A stretch of DNA of 64,000 nt from Dyadobacter bucti (GTDB taxonomy: Bacteria; Bacteroidota; Bacteroidia; Cytophagales; Spirosomataceae): NCBI RefSeq assembly GCF_005869225.1, contig NZ_SWFP01000009.1, forward strand, positions 248,001 to 312,000, read 5' to 3'. This document shows positions 44,022 through 53,571 of the stretch, piece by piece. Within the stretch, counting starts at the first letter, position 1; each line of letters opens with the position of its first letter. The notes below the pieces were generated by a model. It was not told the origin of the DNA. It made no database searches and saw only the letters and a list, made by a program, of their open reading frames with translations. The translations under genes and the position numbers were made by a program.

Positions 44022-44657
44022 TCAACAAGGTTTTTCAAAAACAATCGATTCGATGAAATCATGAAAATGTTTGGTTTCGAACAAAGTTTCATACCCCGCC
44101 GATTGAAATAATATTCCCATTTCAGGCAGCCTTGTAGCCTCAACGTTACAAAGTACTCGAAAGAACCGGTACATAGTCCCTAAGAGGATTTTTTGCCAGA
44201 AATCACCGGTTTTTTTCTTAATAGTAAAATCCGCAAATAGCCATTTTCCTGCCGGGGAAAGTAACGAATCGAGGATCTTGAAAACTTTTTCTGCCCGTTC
44301 TTCTTTGAAATTATCGAACAGAAACGATGTCATAATCGCATCGAACCTTCCGGCCGGGACATAACTTTCAATGCCCGTATGCACGAATAAAACCTCATTC
44401 TGCTTCCAATCCCTTTTCTGTGCCAGTTTTATCATTTTGGCTGAAATCTCAACATAAGTAATTTTCAGTCCGCCGGGATAGATGTCTGCGATTGCTTCGA
44501 GTATCAAGCCGGTTCCGCCACCCACGATCAGCACTTTACTGTCGGGCTTCACAAAAGGCAGCAACACTTGCTGGGCCCGGATCAGTGATTTTCCGAAGAC
44601 GAGCCGACTCAGCAAATCATAAAATCCCGCTGCGTTATCGTAGTTGTTGACATTCAT
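44022..44657 (-). CDS. Class I SAM-dependent methyltransferase
   Basis: 211 aa. Rossmann SAM-binding block SKVLIVGGGTGLILEAI at about residues 39-55, acidic loop ITYVEISAKMIKLAQKR near 74-90, and AIMTSFLFDNF then LFADFTIKKK. UbiE/Coq5-like. The adjacent UbiA-like gene 19 bases upstream on the same strand suggests a two-step modification of an isoprenoid- or quinone-like compound, but the target is unknown. Confidence 0.85.
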   Translation of the reverse strand: MNVNNYDNAAGFYDLLSRLVFGKSLIRAQQVLLPFVKPDSKVLIVGGGTGLILEAIADIYPGGLKITYVEISAKMIKLAQKRDWKQNEVLFVHTGIESYVPAGRFDAIMTSFLFDNFKEERAEKVFKILDSLLSPAGKWLFADFTIKKKTGDFWQKILLGTMYRFFRVLCNVEATRLPEMGILFQSAGYETLFETKHFHDFIESIVFEKPC

Positions 44658-44676
44658 AAGAGGCCGGAGAGTCGGA

Positions 44677-45585
44677 TTAGGAAAAAAAGCTGCCGATTAT
44701 CCCGCAAATTGCCTTTACAAGCAGCAATCCGTCGATTACGATAAGATAATACAGTATCGGGCGCGGTTTATGCAGCGAAAAAGCAACCAGCAGCAGGCAA
44801 AGAAACGGTATGAGATTCAAGAGTATCGTCAAGATATTGAAACCCCTTGACACCGCAAATATCAAAAGTGAAAGCAACCCGATAGACAAGAGCGGCACCA
44901 ACACATAGGAGATCGTATTTCTCAATCCCATTCTCACGGCGAACGTTTTCAGCTCGATATTGGCATCGTCTTCGTAGTCTTTCATGTCGAACATGATTGC
45001 ATTAACTGTGCAGAACATCCAGTTTTTAATAAAAAGCCATAACATAAAAACCGGTTCCGCGACCGATATGCCCCGTTCAATATGCACCACCGCAACCGGG
45101 AAAAGGTTTACAGACCCCGCCCATACAAAACCGATCACAAATGCTTTCAGCCAGCCGGTGTTTCTGAGATTGAGGGAGATAATGGATTTGGGTAACAGGC
45201 CGTAATACAAAATCGCAGCCAGTGGGATAGCAGACAGCAGCAGCCAGTAAATGAAAGGCAACCGGAGAATTCGTGAAAAATCTTTATTCAATAACCAAAT
45301 TCCGGCACCCATACTTAACACCAGAAAAACAACCTGGCTTATGCGTATGAACCCATGTTGAAGCCGGTACCATTCAGTGCGCGGATTGGCCGAGGTTATT
45401 TCACTCGCCGGAACAGCATACGCTTTGGTGTAATACATGACTGTGGCACTGAAAACCAGCAAGTAATAGGCAGGTGAGTTGAGCGGCAGATTAAGCTGAA
45501 ATGCGGTTTCAACCGACAGCGCAACAGCCAGCAATCCGACAAAATAATTGGCAAAGAAAATGAAAGCCACCACTCGGTTTCCCAT
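44677..45585 (-). CDS. UbiA-like prenyltransferase-family membrane protein
   Basis: 302 aa, about eight to nine hydrophobic helices. The second UbiA motif is strong: MFDMKDYEDDANIELKTFAVRMG near residue 200, with a DxKDxxxD pattern. The first motif (NDxxDxxxD) is not visible: the corresponding region is YYTKAYAVPASEITSANPRTEWY. So activity as a normal prenyltransferase is doubtful, or the first metal site is built differently. It is in one operon with the methyltransferase. Confidence 0.75.
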   Translation of the reverse strand: MGNRVVAFIFFANYFVGLLAVALSVETAFQLNLPLNSPAYYLLVFSATVMYYTKAYAVPASEITSANPRTEWYRLQHGFIRISQVVFLVLSMGAGIWLLNKDFSRILRLPFIYWLLLSAIPLAAILYYGLLPKSIISLNLRNTGWLKAFVIGFVWAGSVNLFPVAVVHIERGISVAEPVFMLWLFIKNWMFCTVNAIMFDMKDYEDDANIELKTFAVRMGLRNTISYVLVPLLSIGLLSLLIFAVSRGFNILTILLNLIPFLCLLLVAFSLHKPRPILYYLIVIDGLLLVKAICGIIGSFFS

Positions 45586-45790
45586 ACCAGGATTTTAATC
45601 TAGAAAAACTAAAACTACCGCTTCCGGCGCTGCATTCATAGATCCCTGGGAATTTATTATGAAATGCGGGCTGACACTGGCAAATAAAATTATTGAGGTA
45701 TCAAGTTTAAATTTTTCAATGCCGTACCCAAAGCTTCGCCGGGATTTCCTACATTAGAAAACAGTAAAATCACAAATCCATAGAACATAC

Positions 45791-47341
45791 ATGAAAAAAG
45801 TCGCTATTCTGATTATACAGATATCGCTGCTGTCGGTTTCTTTTTGTTTTTCACAAAGTAAAGATCCGGTAGTGGAAAGTATTGTAAAAGAAGCCACTGA
45901 GCATTCGCAGCTCGAAAAACTGGCCCATGAACTGTTGGATGTTATCGGGCCAAGACTGGTAGGGTCCCCGCAGATGCAGCAGGCGCACGATTGGGCAGTG
46001 GCAAAGTATAAAGACTGGAATATTTCGGCCAAAAATGAAAAATGGGGCGAATGGCGGGGATGGGAGCGTGGCGTGTCCCATATTGAAATGGTATCGCCTC
46101 GGGTGAAATCGCTGGAAGGGATGCAGCTGGCATGGAGCCCTGGAACCGGTGGCAAAGCGGTTACTGCTGATGTGATCATTGTTCCTGATATGGCGGATTC
46201 AACGGCCTTTCAAAAATGGCTTCCGACCGCAAAAGGGAAATTTGTGATGATCAGTATGAACCAGCCCACCGGAAGGCCCGACTACAATTGGCAGGAATTT
46301 GCTACGAAAGAGTCTTTTGACAAAATGAAAAAACAACGTGACGCCCAGACCGAGGCCTGGACAAACCGTTTGAGGAAGACAGGTTATACCACACGTACAT
46401 TGCCGGTTGCATTGGAAAACGCGGGCGCTGCCGGAATAGTCATGTGTTATTGGTCAAAAGGTTTTGGGGCCAACAAGATTTTCGGGGCTTATACCAAAAA
46501 AATCCCTACCATCGATATTTCCCTGGAAGATTACGGATTGCTTTACCGGTTAGCCGAGTCGGGGCACACGCCCAGGATCAGCGTGAGAGCGGATGCGAAA
46601 GAGACCGGCGTGAGCGGGACTTTCAACACGATCGGGGAAATTAAAGGAACCGAAAAACCCAACGAATATGTGATCCTCTCCGCTCATTTTGACTCCTGGG
46701 ACGGCGGTACCGGAGCAACTGACAATGGTACCGGTACTATTGTGATGATGGAGGCTATGCGTATTCTGAAGAAAGTGTACCCAAACCCTAAAAGGACGAT
46801 CTTGGTGGGGCATTGGGGAAGTGAAGAGCAGGGTTTGAACGGTTCAAGGGCATTTGTGGAAGACCACCCGGAAATTGTACAGAATATACAGGCTGTCTTT
46901 AATCAGGACAATGGCACCGGACGGGTTATCAACCTTTCAGGGCAGGGTTTCCTGAACGCCTACGACTATCTGGGACGCTGGCTGGTAAAAGTCCCCGAGA
47001 CCATTAAAGCACCGATCGAATTGAAATTTCCCAGCATCCCGGGCGGAGGTGGCTCTGACTTTGCTTCTTTCGTAGCGGCCGGGGCTCCTGCATTTTCGCT
47101 TAGCTCACTGAATTGGTCCTATGGCACCTATACCTGGCATACAAACCGTGATACTTATGATAAGATCGTGTTTGACGATGTACGCAGCAACGCAATTCTG
47201 ACTGCGATCCTGGCCTATCAGGCGAGTGAGGATCCTGTAAAAACATCACGGGAAAAAAGCGTTTTGCCACTGGGCGCAAAAGGCGAACCGGCCACATGGC
47301 CCGAACCGAGAAAACCGACTCGCAGAGGAGGCCTGGATTAA
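45791..47341 (+). CDS. Exported M28-family aminopeptidase
   Basis: 516 aa with a Sec signal peptide (MKKVAILIIQISLLSVSFCFS). An inserted PA-like domain spans about residues 120-230. The dizinc peptidase core follows: VILSAHFDSWDGGTGATDNGTGT (His and Asp ligands near residue 296), VGHWGSEEQGLNGSRAF (catalytic Glu and ligand Glu), VFNQDNGTG (Asp ligand) and the C-terminal YGTYTWHTNRDTYD with the last His. All ligand positions appear kept. It is 45 bp before the M17 gene on the same strand. Confidence 0.93.
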   Translation: MKKVAILIIQISLLSVSFCFSQSKDPVVESIVKEATEHSQLEKLAHELLDVIGPRLVGSPQMQQAHDWAVAKYKDWNISAKNEKWGEWRGWERGVSHIEMVSPRVKSLEGMQLAWSPGTGGKAVTADVIIVPDMADSTAFQKWLPTAKGKFVMISMNQPTGRPDYNWQEFATKESFDKMKKQRDAQTEAWTNRLRKTGYTTRTLPVALENAGAAGIVMCYWSKGFGANKIFGAYTKKIPTIDISLEDYGLLYRLAESGHTPRISVRADAKETGVSGTFNTIGEIKGTEKPNEYVILSAHFDSWDGGTGATDNGTGTIVMMEAMRILKKVYPNPKRTILVGHWGSEEQGLNGSRAFVEDHPEIVQNIQAVFNQDNGTGRVINLSGQGFLNAYDYLGRWLVKVPETIKAPIELKFPSIPGGGGSDFASFVAAGAPAFSLSSLNWSYGTYTWHTNRDTYDKIVFDDVRSNAILTAILAYQASEDPVKTSREKSVLPLGAKGEPATWPEPRKPTRRGGLD

Positions 47342-47385
47342 CCTGATATTTTGATTTTTGATTTAAATAAAGATCCCGAAAAGTA

Positions 47386-48795
47386 ATGCTGATAACTCAA
47401 ATTACGGAATCAGAGGAAGGAGTTCTTCTGGTCCGTCCTTTCGAACAGGGTTTCGAGCCTGAAAACCAGGCTATGTTCAAGGCCGAAAAAGGGGAGGTAT
47501 GGTGGTATTCTTCTCAGGAGGTCTGGCTTGGGCTCGGGAAGGCGCCGAAACTGCCCGCTTTGTTGAAAATCTTCCGCTCGTTTTTTTTCAAGCGGAAAGA
47601 CCGCTGGCCGGAGCAGATTATTTTAGACGGGAGAGGCCGGGCGGCCGGCTGGCTTGAAGAGGCTATCAACGGAATTATGCTGGGAGGATATAATCTTCAG
47701 CTCTATAAAACGGATCCCAAACTGATCAGCGACTTCTTCGGTGAAAACGGTAAACTGTTTGTTTTGATCGACAAAGAATCTTCCACGCTGGAAAAAAGCA
47801 TACTCGTCGCGAAGCAAACCGCAATGGTGCAAATGCGTATCATGGATTTGATGAACGCACCGGGGAACCATAAAAAGCCCGAAACGCTCGGTTCCTGGGC
47901 GCTGGCATCCGGGGAAGAAAACGGATATCAGGTCACTGTTTTTGATAAAAAGAAATTGGAAGAATTGGGTATGCATGCTTTGCTGGCTGTAAGCAAGGGA
48001 AGTGAAGCCCCGCCGGTCATGATCATTACAGATTATCAGCCCGAAAAATATGAGAAAACCATTGCGCTGGTAGGGAAGGGCGTAACGTTTGATACCGGGG
48101 GAATATCGATTAAAACCTCCGCCAATATGCACCTGATGAAAAGTGATATGGGCGGCGCCGCGGCGGTACTGGGAATCGTGGAACTGGCTGCGCAGCTGAA
48201 ACTTCCCATACGGATCGTGGGTATAATTCCATCCACCGAAAACAGCGTGGACGGGCTCTCTATAAAGCCAGGAGACGTCATTAATTCCTATGCGGGAAAA
48301 ACCATTGAAGTAATCGATACCGATGCCGAGGGACGGCTGATCCTGGCCGACGGCCTTAGTTATGCCATCCGGAATTACAAGCCGGATATCCTTATCGATC
48401 TCGCTACTCTGACCGGAAGTGTTATCCAAACCCTTGGTTATGAGGCTGCCGGCCTTTTTACGCCTGATGATTCATTGGCAGCGGAGTTGGCCGCCGCTGG
48501 CGATAGTACCGGCGAGCGTCTCTGGCGTTTGCCGGTCTGGGATGAATACAAGGAAGAAATTGCCTCCGACATCGCTGATTTGAAAAACTACCACGGGAAG
48601 CCGTTGGCCGGTGCAATCGTTGCTGCCAAATTTTTAGAGGCTTTTACAGATGAGCACCCTGCATGGGCACACCTTGATATCGCTGGAATGGCTTTCGGAG
48701 ATACTGAGTTTGCTCCCGGAAGGGCTGGCACGGCTTACGGAGTGCGTTTACTACGGGCTTATTTGTCTGCTTTGGTTGGTTCAGGGATTGCCTGA
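47386..48795 (+). CDS. Leucyl aminopeptidase (M17)
   Basis: 469 aa, cytoplasmic dimetal exopeptidase of the PepA family. The catalytic C-terminal domain carries GKGVTFDTGGISIKTSANMHLMKSDMGGAAAVLG (Lys, Asp ligands) and EVIDTDAEGRLILADGLSYA (the TDAEGR signature with Asp and Glu). The N-terminal domain (about residues 1-150) is variable as in the family. The M28 gene upstream makes a peptide-use pair; the two gene products would work on the two sides of the inner membrane. Confidence 0.93.
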   Translation: MLITQITESEEGVLLVRPFEQGFEPENQAMFKAEKGEVWWYSSQEVWLGLGKAPKLPALLKIFRSFFFKRKDRWPEQIILDGRGRAAGWLEEAINGIMLGGYNLQLYKTDPKLISDFFGENGKLFVLIDKESSTLEKSILVAKQTAMVQMRIMDLMNAPGNHKKPETLGSWALASGEENGYQVTVFDKKKLEELGMHALLAVSKGSEAPPVMIITDYQPEKYEKTIALVGKGVTFDTGGISIKTSANMHLMKSDMGGAAAVLGIVELAAQLKLPIRIVGIIPSTENSVDGLSIKPGDVINSYAGKTIEVIDTDAEGRLILADGLSYAIRNYKPDILIDLATLTGSVIQTLGYEAAGLFTPDDSLAAELAAAGDSTGERLWRLPVWDEYKEEIASDIADLKNYHGKPLAGAIVAAKFLEAFTDEHPAWAHLDIAGMAFGDTEFAPGRAGTAYGVRLLRAYLSALVGSGIA

Positions 48796-48845
48796 TTGTA
48801 AAATCGCAGACAGAAATCGCAGCAGAAATTTAACTCAGGGTTGCC

Positions 48846-48875
48846 TTGCAAAACTGGTTCTTTTTGTTAGATTTG
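48846..48875 (+). promoter_or_regulatory. Promoter of the ATP-grasp gene
   Basis: TTG (48846-48848), 19-bp spacer, TAGATTTG (48868-48875), an exact Bacteroidota sigma-A match, 33 bp before the ATG at 48908. It supports that start over the longer in-frame start inside the aminopeptidase gene. Confidence 0.7.
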
Positions 48876-48907
48876 AGAAAGTAAGTTTTTCCACCAATTC
48901 ATCATTT

Positions 48908-50122
48908 ATGGCCCGAGCTCTCACTTTTCTTTGTATCTCAACATACTTTAAGGGGAACGATTTTTTGAAAGCCTGTAAAGATGCAGGCAACAATGTGTAT
49001 CTCCTGACAGCTAAAAAACTCGAAAATAAGCCATGGGTAAGAGAGTCCGTGGATGAGTTTTTCTACGTTGAAGAGGAAGAAGACGGGACGTATGATATGA
49101 TGGATATTATCAATGGTCTGGCTTACGTGATGCGAAGCCGCCCCATTGACCGCGTAGTGGCGCTGGATGACTTTGATGTTGAAAAAGCAGCGCATATCAG
49201 GGAATATTTTCGCATTCCTGGCATGGGCCAGACCACCGGACGGTATTTCCGTGACAAGCTTGCCATGCGTACCAAGGCAGCGGAGTCGGGTATTCTCGTT
49301 CCTGGTTTTTCTGCATTGTTCAATGACGAGGAGATCAATCGTTTCATTGAACATTACCCTGGCCCCTGGATGATCAAACCACGGTCTGAGGCATCTGCGA
49401 CGGGCATCAAGAAAATGCACAGTGCGGAGGAATTGTGGCAGACTATCCACGAGCTCGGCGATAAGCGTCATTCTTATCTGGTAGAACAGTACAAGCCAGG
49501 GGACGTATATCATGTTGATTCGATTTCGTATAATGGGAGGGTGATCTTTTCGTGGAGCAGCAAGTACCTCGCCCCGCCTTTTGACGTTGCACACGGAGGA
49601 GGGATATTCCGTTCGGTAACAGTACCTTTTGACTCATCGGAAGAACACGCGCTGGAAACGCTGGCGGTAGATATGCTGAAAGCATTTGGCCTCAAACACA
49701 GCGCCTCACATACGGAAGTCATCCGTTGTTATGACGATGGCAAATATTATTTTCTGGAAACTTCGTCCAGAGTAGGAGGGGCCAATTTATCCGAGATGGT
49801 AGAGGCGTCGTCGGGGATCAATCTCTGGAAGGAATGGGCAAAGATGGAAACAGCTGAGGCAAAAGGTGAAAATTATAAATTGCCTCCGGTCAAAAAGGAT
49901 TACTCAGGCATTATTATCTCTCTGGCACGCCACGAATGGCCGGATCTGTCGGTTTTCAATGACCCTGAAATTGTCTGGCGAATGGACGAACCCTATCATG
50001 TCGGGCTGGTAGTTCATTCGAAATCGCGGCAAAAAGTGATCGAGCTGCTGGACAAGTATGCCGAAATCATCCAGAAAAAATACCACGCTTCGGCTCCCGT
50101 CCCTGAAAGGCCGACTAATTAA
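48908..50122 (+). CDS. ATP-grasp domain protein of unknown substrate
   Basis: 404 aa from the ATG at 48908. The N-terminal half is a preATP-grasp domain (FLCISTYFKGNDFLKACKDAG); the ATP-grasp core includes RDKLAMRTKAAESGILVPGF, WMIKPRSEASATGIKKM (the Lys and Gly-loop), YLVEQYKPGDVYHVDSI and FLETSSRVGGANLSEMVEASSG with the metal-binding Glu/Asn. It joins a carboxylate to an amine, thiol or hydroxyl with ATP use; the partner is not identifiable from the neighbours. The gene has its own promoter. Confidence 0.85.
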   Translation: MARALTFLCISTYFKGNDFLKACKDAGNNVYLLTAKKLENKPWVRESVDEFFYVEEEEDGTYDMMDIINGLAYVMRSRPIDRVVALDDFDVEKAAHIREYFRIPGMGQTTGRYFRDKLAMRTKAAESGILVPGFSALFNDEEINRFIEHYPGPWMIKPRSEASATGIKKMHSAEELWQTIHELGDKRHSYLVEQYKPGDVYHVDSISYNGRVIFSWSSKYLAPPFDVAHGGGIFRSVTVPFDSSEEHALETLAVDMLKAFGLKHSASHTEVIRCYDDGKYYFLETSSRVGGANLSEMVEASSGINLWKEWAKMETAEAKGENYKLPPVKKDYSGIIISLARHEWPDLSVFNDPEIVWRMDEPYHVGLVVHSKSRQKVIELLDKYAEIIQKKYHASAPVPERPTN

Positions 50123-50152
50123 GGATTGCACACATTTAAATTATGCTACTTG

Positions 50153-51188
50153 ATGACCAAAGTATTAGAAAAAGGTCAGCTGTTTATTTCAATCAGACAA
50201 CTTATCGATCAGAGTAAGCATCAAATTGCTTCGTCAGTAAACGCAATGATGAGTATGATGTACTGACAGATCGGGAGGACAATTCATCAGGAAATTTTAA
50301 AGAATAAACGCGCAGAATACGGTAAAGAAATTGTCGCTACGCTGTCGCGACAATTGGAGACCGAGTATGGCCCTTCGTTTTCTGAGAAAAGTCTGAGGAG
50401 AATGGTGCAGTTTGCGATAGAATTTGACGATGAAAAAAATGTCGCTACGTTGTCGCGAAAATTGAGCTGGTCGCATGTTAAAGAACTGATACCTATTACA
50501 GATCCTGTAAAACGGGAATTTTATATCCAGATGTGCATTTTAGAAAAATGGAGCGTCCGTACTTTCAGAGAACGGATCCAATCCATGCTCTACGAACGCA
50601 CTGCTATCAGCAAGAAGCCGGAAGAGATGATCTTGACTGAGCTGGATTTACTGAAAACCAACAAAATTACGCCCTGATCTGGTTTTCAGAGATCCTTATT
50701 TTTTGGATTTCCCGGGATTGTCGGATACCTATTCGGAGAAAGATCTGGAAACTTCGATCATTGTGGAATTGCAGCGGTTCATCACCGAAATGGGCAGTGA
50801 TTTTGCATTTTTGTCCCGACAAAAACGCATCAGCATCGACAACCGTGATTATTATATCGATCTCCTTTTTTATCACCGGAGACTAAGATGTCTGATAGCG
50901 ATTGATCTGAAACTTGGGGAATTTGAAGCGGGCTTTAAAGGACAAATGGAATTGTATCTGCGTTACCTGGAAAAATACGAGTTGGCAGAAGGCGAGAATT
51001 CACCGATCGGATTGATTCTATGCACCGGCAAAAATGAGGAACATATAGAATTACTCCAGTTGGATAAGACCAATATTCGCGTAGCAGATTATATGACCGC
51101 GCTTCCGCCCACTGAACTGTTACAGGAAAAATTGCATAAAGCAGTTGAAATTGCGCAACAAAAACTGAGTCAGAGAGATTCGTTATAG
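50153..51188 (+). pseudogene. yhcG: YhcG-type (DUF1016) PDDEXK nuclease gene, broken
   Basis: Reading from ATG at 50153 gives MTKVLEKGQLFISIRQLID, QSKHQIASSVNAMMSMMY then TGA at 50264-50266 where the family has TGG (YWQIG). The same frame continues QIGRTIHQEILKNKRAEYGKE and the DUF1016 N-terminal domain to NKITP, then stops at TGA 50673-50675. The second frame, shifted by one base, picks up DLVFRDPYFLDFPGL and runs through the nuclease domain (YIDLLFYHRRLRCLIAIDLKLGEFEAG) to 51188. So one nonsense change and one +1 frameshift break an otherwise complete protein of about 345 aa. Nuclease motif residues are kept, suggesting recent loss. Confidence 0.9.
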
Positions 51189-51205
51189 CGTGATCCGATA
51201 ACCAA

Positions 51206-51243
51206 AAAAGCACCCGCCAATCATCAAATCAGCGGGTGCTTTT
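51206..51243. terminator. Intrinsic terminator after yhcG
   Basis: A 12-bp stem (51206-51217 with 51232-51243), loop of 14, T-rich end; lies between convergent genes and is bidirectional in form. Confidence 0.93.
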
Positions 51244-51263
51244 GTTTTAACGAAATACTTTAC

Positions 51264-51695
51264 TTAAAGCAATCTGAAAGCCTGACGGCCCAGCAGCTGC
51301 CAGTTTCCTTTTGTTTTTTGCCAAACTGTGAAAACGCCTAATCGAACCTCTCCGGGGTCTTTGCCTTTGTTATGGGTACCGCCCATCAGTTTGTGGCGGA
51401 CCATAGCTACATCGCCGGAAATGGAGATCGTTTGTTCACTTAATTCAATGCTTGTGAATTTTGAATCTCCGCTGGTCAATGCACGGATAAATTCTTTTTG
51501 ATCTTCCATTAAACCATTCGAGTGCCCGTAGGTAAGGGAAGGAGAGGTTAGTTTCGTTAAGTCGGCTTCGTTGGCTGCAAGAATCGCAGTACGAAGCTTT
51601 TCCACCGCCTCTGCAACTGCTTTTTCGTCCTTGCTTTGTGCAAAAGTCAGTACGCTGGTCAATAGCAGCGCGGCGATCAGGAGTGTTTTTTTCAT
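51264..51695 (-). CDS. Exported NTF2/SnoaL-like (DUF4440) protein
   Basis: 143 aa with a Sec signal peptide (MKKTLLIAALLLTSVLTFAQ). The mature part matches the DUF4440/SnoaL-like pattern: VEKLRTAILAANEADLTKLTSPSLTYGHSNG, then GDVAMVRHKLMGG and LGVFTVWQKTKGNWQLLGRQAFRL. Family role is open. It lies 84 bp downstream of the exuT-like gene on the same strand with a short repeat between, so membership in the uronate operon is uncertain. Confidence 0.85.
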   Translation of the reverse strand: MKKTLLIAALLLTSVLTFAQSKDEKAVAEAVEKLRTAILAANEADLTKLTSPSLTYGHSNGLMEDQKEFIRALTSGDSKFTSIELSEQTISISGDVAMVRHKLMGGTHNKGKDPGEVRLGVFTVWQKTKGNWQLLGRQAFRLL

Positions 51696-51749
51696 TTCAA
51701 ATAATTTAAAAAATAGTTAAAGTTCTCACAAGGACCGCATATCAAAAAA

Positions 51750-51767
51750 GCCGATGGCCGACAGCTG
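51750..51767. repeat. Short dispersed repeat, copy 1
   Basis: GCCGATGGCCGACAGCTG; it is the reverse complement, with two mismatches in 18, of the element at 54776-54793. The two copies sit at either end of the kduI to exuT block. Confidence 0.55.
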
Positions 51768-51779
51768 AAATCCGGCAGC

Positions 51780-53060
51780 CTAAATCTCAACTTGCTCCAT
51801 CTTAGGGGCGAAGAAATGCATTACTCCCCAAGCCACCAGATAAGCAAAGCCGCAGATGACAAAAATAATATTGTAACCTGCACCGATATTTCCGGCCGTT
51901 TTATAGTTGTCCAGAATTATCCCTACCAAAAGCGGGAAAAGTATACCGCCTACTGATCCGGCCATTCCGCCGATACCTACCACGGAGCTCACGGCCTTTT
52001 TGGGGAACATATCCGAGGCAGTAGTGAAAATGTTGGCGCTCCAGGCCTGGTGGGCGGCCGCTGCAAGACTAATCAGCACCACTGCCTGCCAGATGTTCGT
52101 GGTATATTGGGCGAGCATGATGGGTGTAACCAGAAATGCAAAAATGAGCATGGAGGTCTTCCTTGCCCGGAAGATAGGCCACCCTTTTTTGATAAAGTAA
52201 CCGGAAAGATAGCCGCCGCCAATGCTGCCGATCGTGGTCGCAGTGTAAACAATAACCAGTTCCGGGCTTGGTTTGGAGAGGTTCAGCTTAAATGCTTCTG
52301 CAAAATAGGAAGGAAGCCAGTACAGGAAAAACCACCATATCGGATCGGTAAGCATTTTGCCGAAAACGAATGCCCAGGTTTGACGGATTTTAAACAATTC
52401 GAGCCATTTTACAGGAGCTTCTTTGCTGGTGTCGGCTTCGTTATCACTATGAATGTAGTCGAACTCCGCTTTGTTGATGCGGGGGTGGTTCGCCGGAAGT
52501 TCGTAATACTTTATCCAGAAAAACAGCCAGATGAAACCAACTGCGCCGGTGATCAGGAAGGCTTCCTGCCAGCCATAAGCGCCCAGGATCCAGGGAACCA
52601 TAATCGGTGCGACCACTGCGCCAATGTTCGCTCCCGAGTTGAAAATACCGGTAGCCAGCGCACGTTCCTTTTTTGGAAACCATTCTGCTGTGGCTTTGAT
52701 AGCGACCGGGAAATTGCCTGCTTCGCCCATGCCCAGCAATGCACGCATGAGACCAAAGCTGAAAGTGCCTGTGGCAACTGCATGCAGCATGGCGGCAATG
52801 CTCCACACAACCACAGATATGGTATAGCCAAGCTTTGTCCCGATTTTATCAATGATCGCACCGAAACCAATGAGCGAAACTGCATATGCAGTCTGAAAAG
52901 CCATAACGATATGACTGAAATCGGTCTCGCTCCAATTAAAATCTTGTTCTAATGTTGGTTTTAGCAAGCCAAGCACCTGCCGGTCGAGGTAATTGATGGT
53001 GGTGGCGCAAAAAAGCAGGGCGACAACCCGCCAGCGATATTTTGTCATTTGGTTTTCCAT
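51780..53060 (-). CDS. MFS transporter, ExuT/hexuronate (ACS) family
   Basis: 426 aa, twelve predicted membrane helices. Signature region INYLDRQVLGLLKPTLEQDFNWSETDF near residues 24-50 (helix 1 and following loop), and helix 4 LMRALLGMGEAGNFPVAIKATAEWFPKKERALATGIFNSGANIGAVVAPIM, matching the anion:cation symporter (hexuronate/GalU/glucuronate) group. Alternate start MTKYRW four codons in. Downstream in the same strand as kduD, kduI and the cupins, so it is the likely importer for the uronates these enzymes process. Confidence 0.88.
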   Translation of the reverse strand: MENQMTKYRWRVVALLFCATTINYLDRQVLGLLKPTLEQDFNWSETDFSHIVMAFQTAYAVSLIGFGAIIDKIGTKLGYTISVVVWSIAAMLHAVATGTFSFGLMRALLGMGEAGNFPVAIKATAEWFPKKERALATGIFNSGANIGAVVAPIMVPWILGAYGWQEAFLITGAVGFIWLFFWIKYYELPANHPRINKAEFDYIHSDNEADTSKEAPVKWLELFKIRQTWAFVFGKMLTDPIWWFFLYWLPSYFAEAFKLNLSKPSPELVIVYTATTIGSIGGGYLSGYFIKKGWPIFRARKTSMLIFAFLVTPIMLAQYTTNIWQAVVLISLAAAAHQAWSANIFTTASDMFPKKAVSSVVGIGGMAGSVGGILFPLLVGIILDNYKTAGNIGAGYNIIFVICGFAYLVAWGVMHFFAPKMEQVEI

Positions 53061-53139
53061 AAAGGAGGATATTCGGATAAATGTAAGTTAAGGCTAAGCG
53101 TATTTTAGCAGACGACATTTTCCCGGATTGCCCTTTAAG

Positions 53140-53562
53140 TTATTTTACAAAGTCTTCCCGCATGGGCGTGAACAGGTCTATCAAAACACCCGCTTCGATA
53201 CAAACAGCTCCGTGCATGACATTTGAGGGAATATAATATCCATCTCCTTTTTTTAGGGTTTGTTTTTTATCTGCGATGGTAACCTCAAAAACTCCGCTTT
53301 CAACGTAGCTCATCTGGGTATGGACATGCTTGTGTGGTGCTCCGATCCCGCCTTTCTGGAAATCGATTTTTACCATCATCATGGTCTCGTCATAAGACAT
53401 GATCTTGCGCTTAACCCCGGGTCCGATCTCCTGCCACGGAATATCCGCATCGATTATAAATTGCTTTCCTTTTGCAAGCTGCGCAGGACTTTGAGCAAAT
53501 AAATGGCTGGAAACCAATAATATGCCGAAAAATAAGACGAGTGTTATGTTGATTTTTTTCAT
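53140..53562 (-). CDS. KdgF-like cupin, predicted periplasmic copy
   Basis: 140 aa with a signal peptide (MKKINITLVLFFGILLVSSHLFAQ). The cupin shows KdgF features: IPWQEIGPGVKRKIMSYDETMMMVKIDF, then the metal His cluster GAPHKHVHTQMSYVESGVFEVTI, GDGYYIPSNVMHGAVCIEAGVLIDLFTPMREDF. KdgF opens and linearises the 4,5-unsaturated uronate produced by pectate, alginate or glycosaminoglycan lyases. Its sister copy is ten bases away and lacks a signal. Whether it is free or loosely membrane bound is not known. Confidence 0.85.
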   Translation of the reverse strand: MKKINITLVLFFGILLVSSHLFAQSPAQLAKGKQFIIDADIPWQEIGPGVKRKIMSYDETMMMVKIDFQKGGIGAPHKHVHTQMSYVESGVFEVTIADKKQTLKKGDGYYIPSNVMHGAVCIEAGVLIDLFTPMREDFVK

Positions 53563-53571
53563 TTTAATTAT

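Noticed and set aside
47623-48429. 268-codon minus-strand open frame inside the M17 peptidase gene
   Set aside because: The plus-strand gene has every catalytic motif; the antisense product shows no domain.
52050-52952. 300-codon open frame on the plus strand opposite the exuT-like gene
   Set aside because: Lies wholly inside a complete 12-helix MFS gene; translated product is Cys-rich and has no family pattern. Shadow frame.
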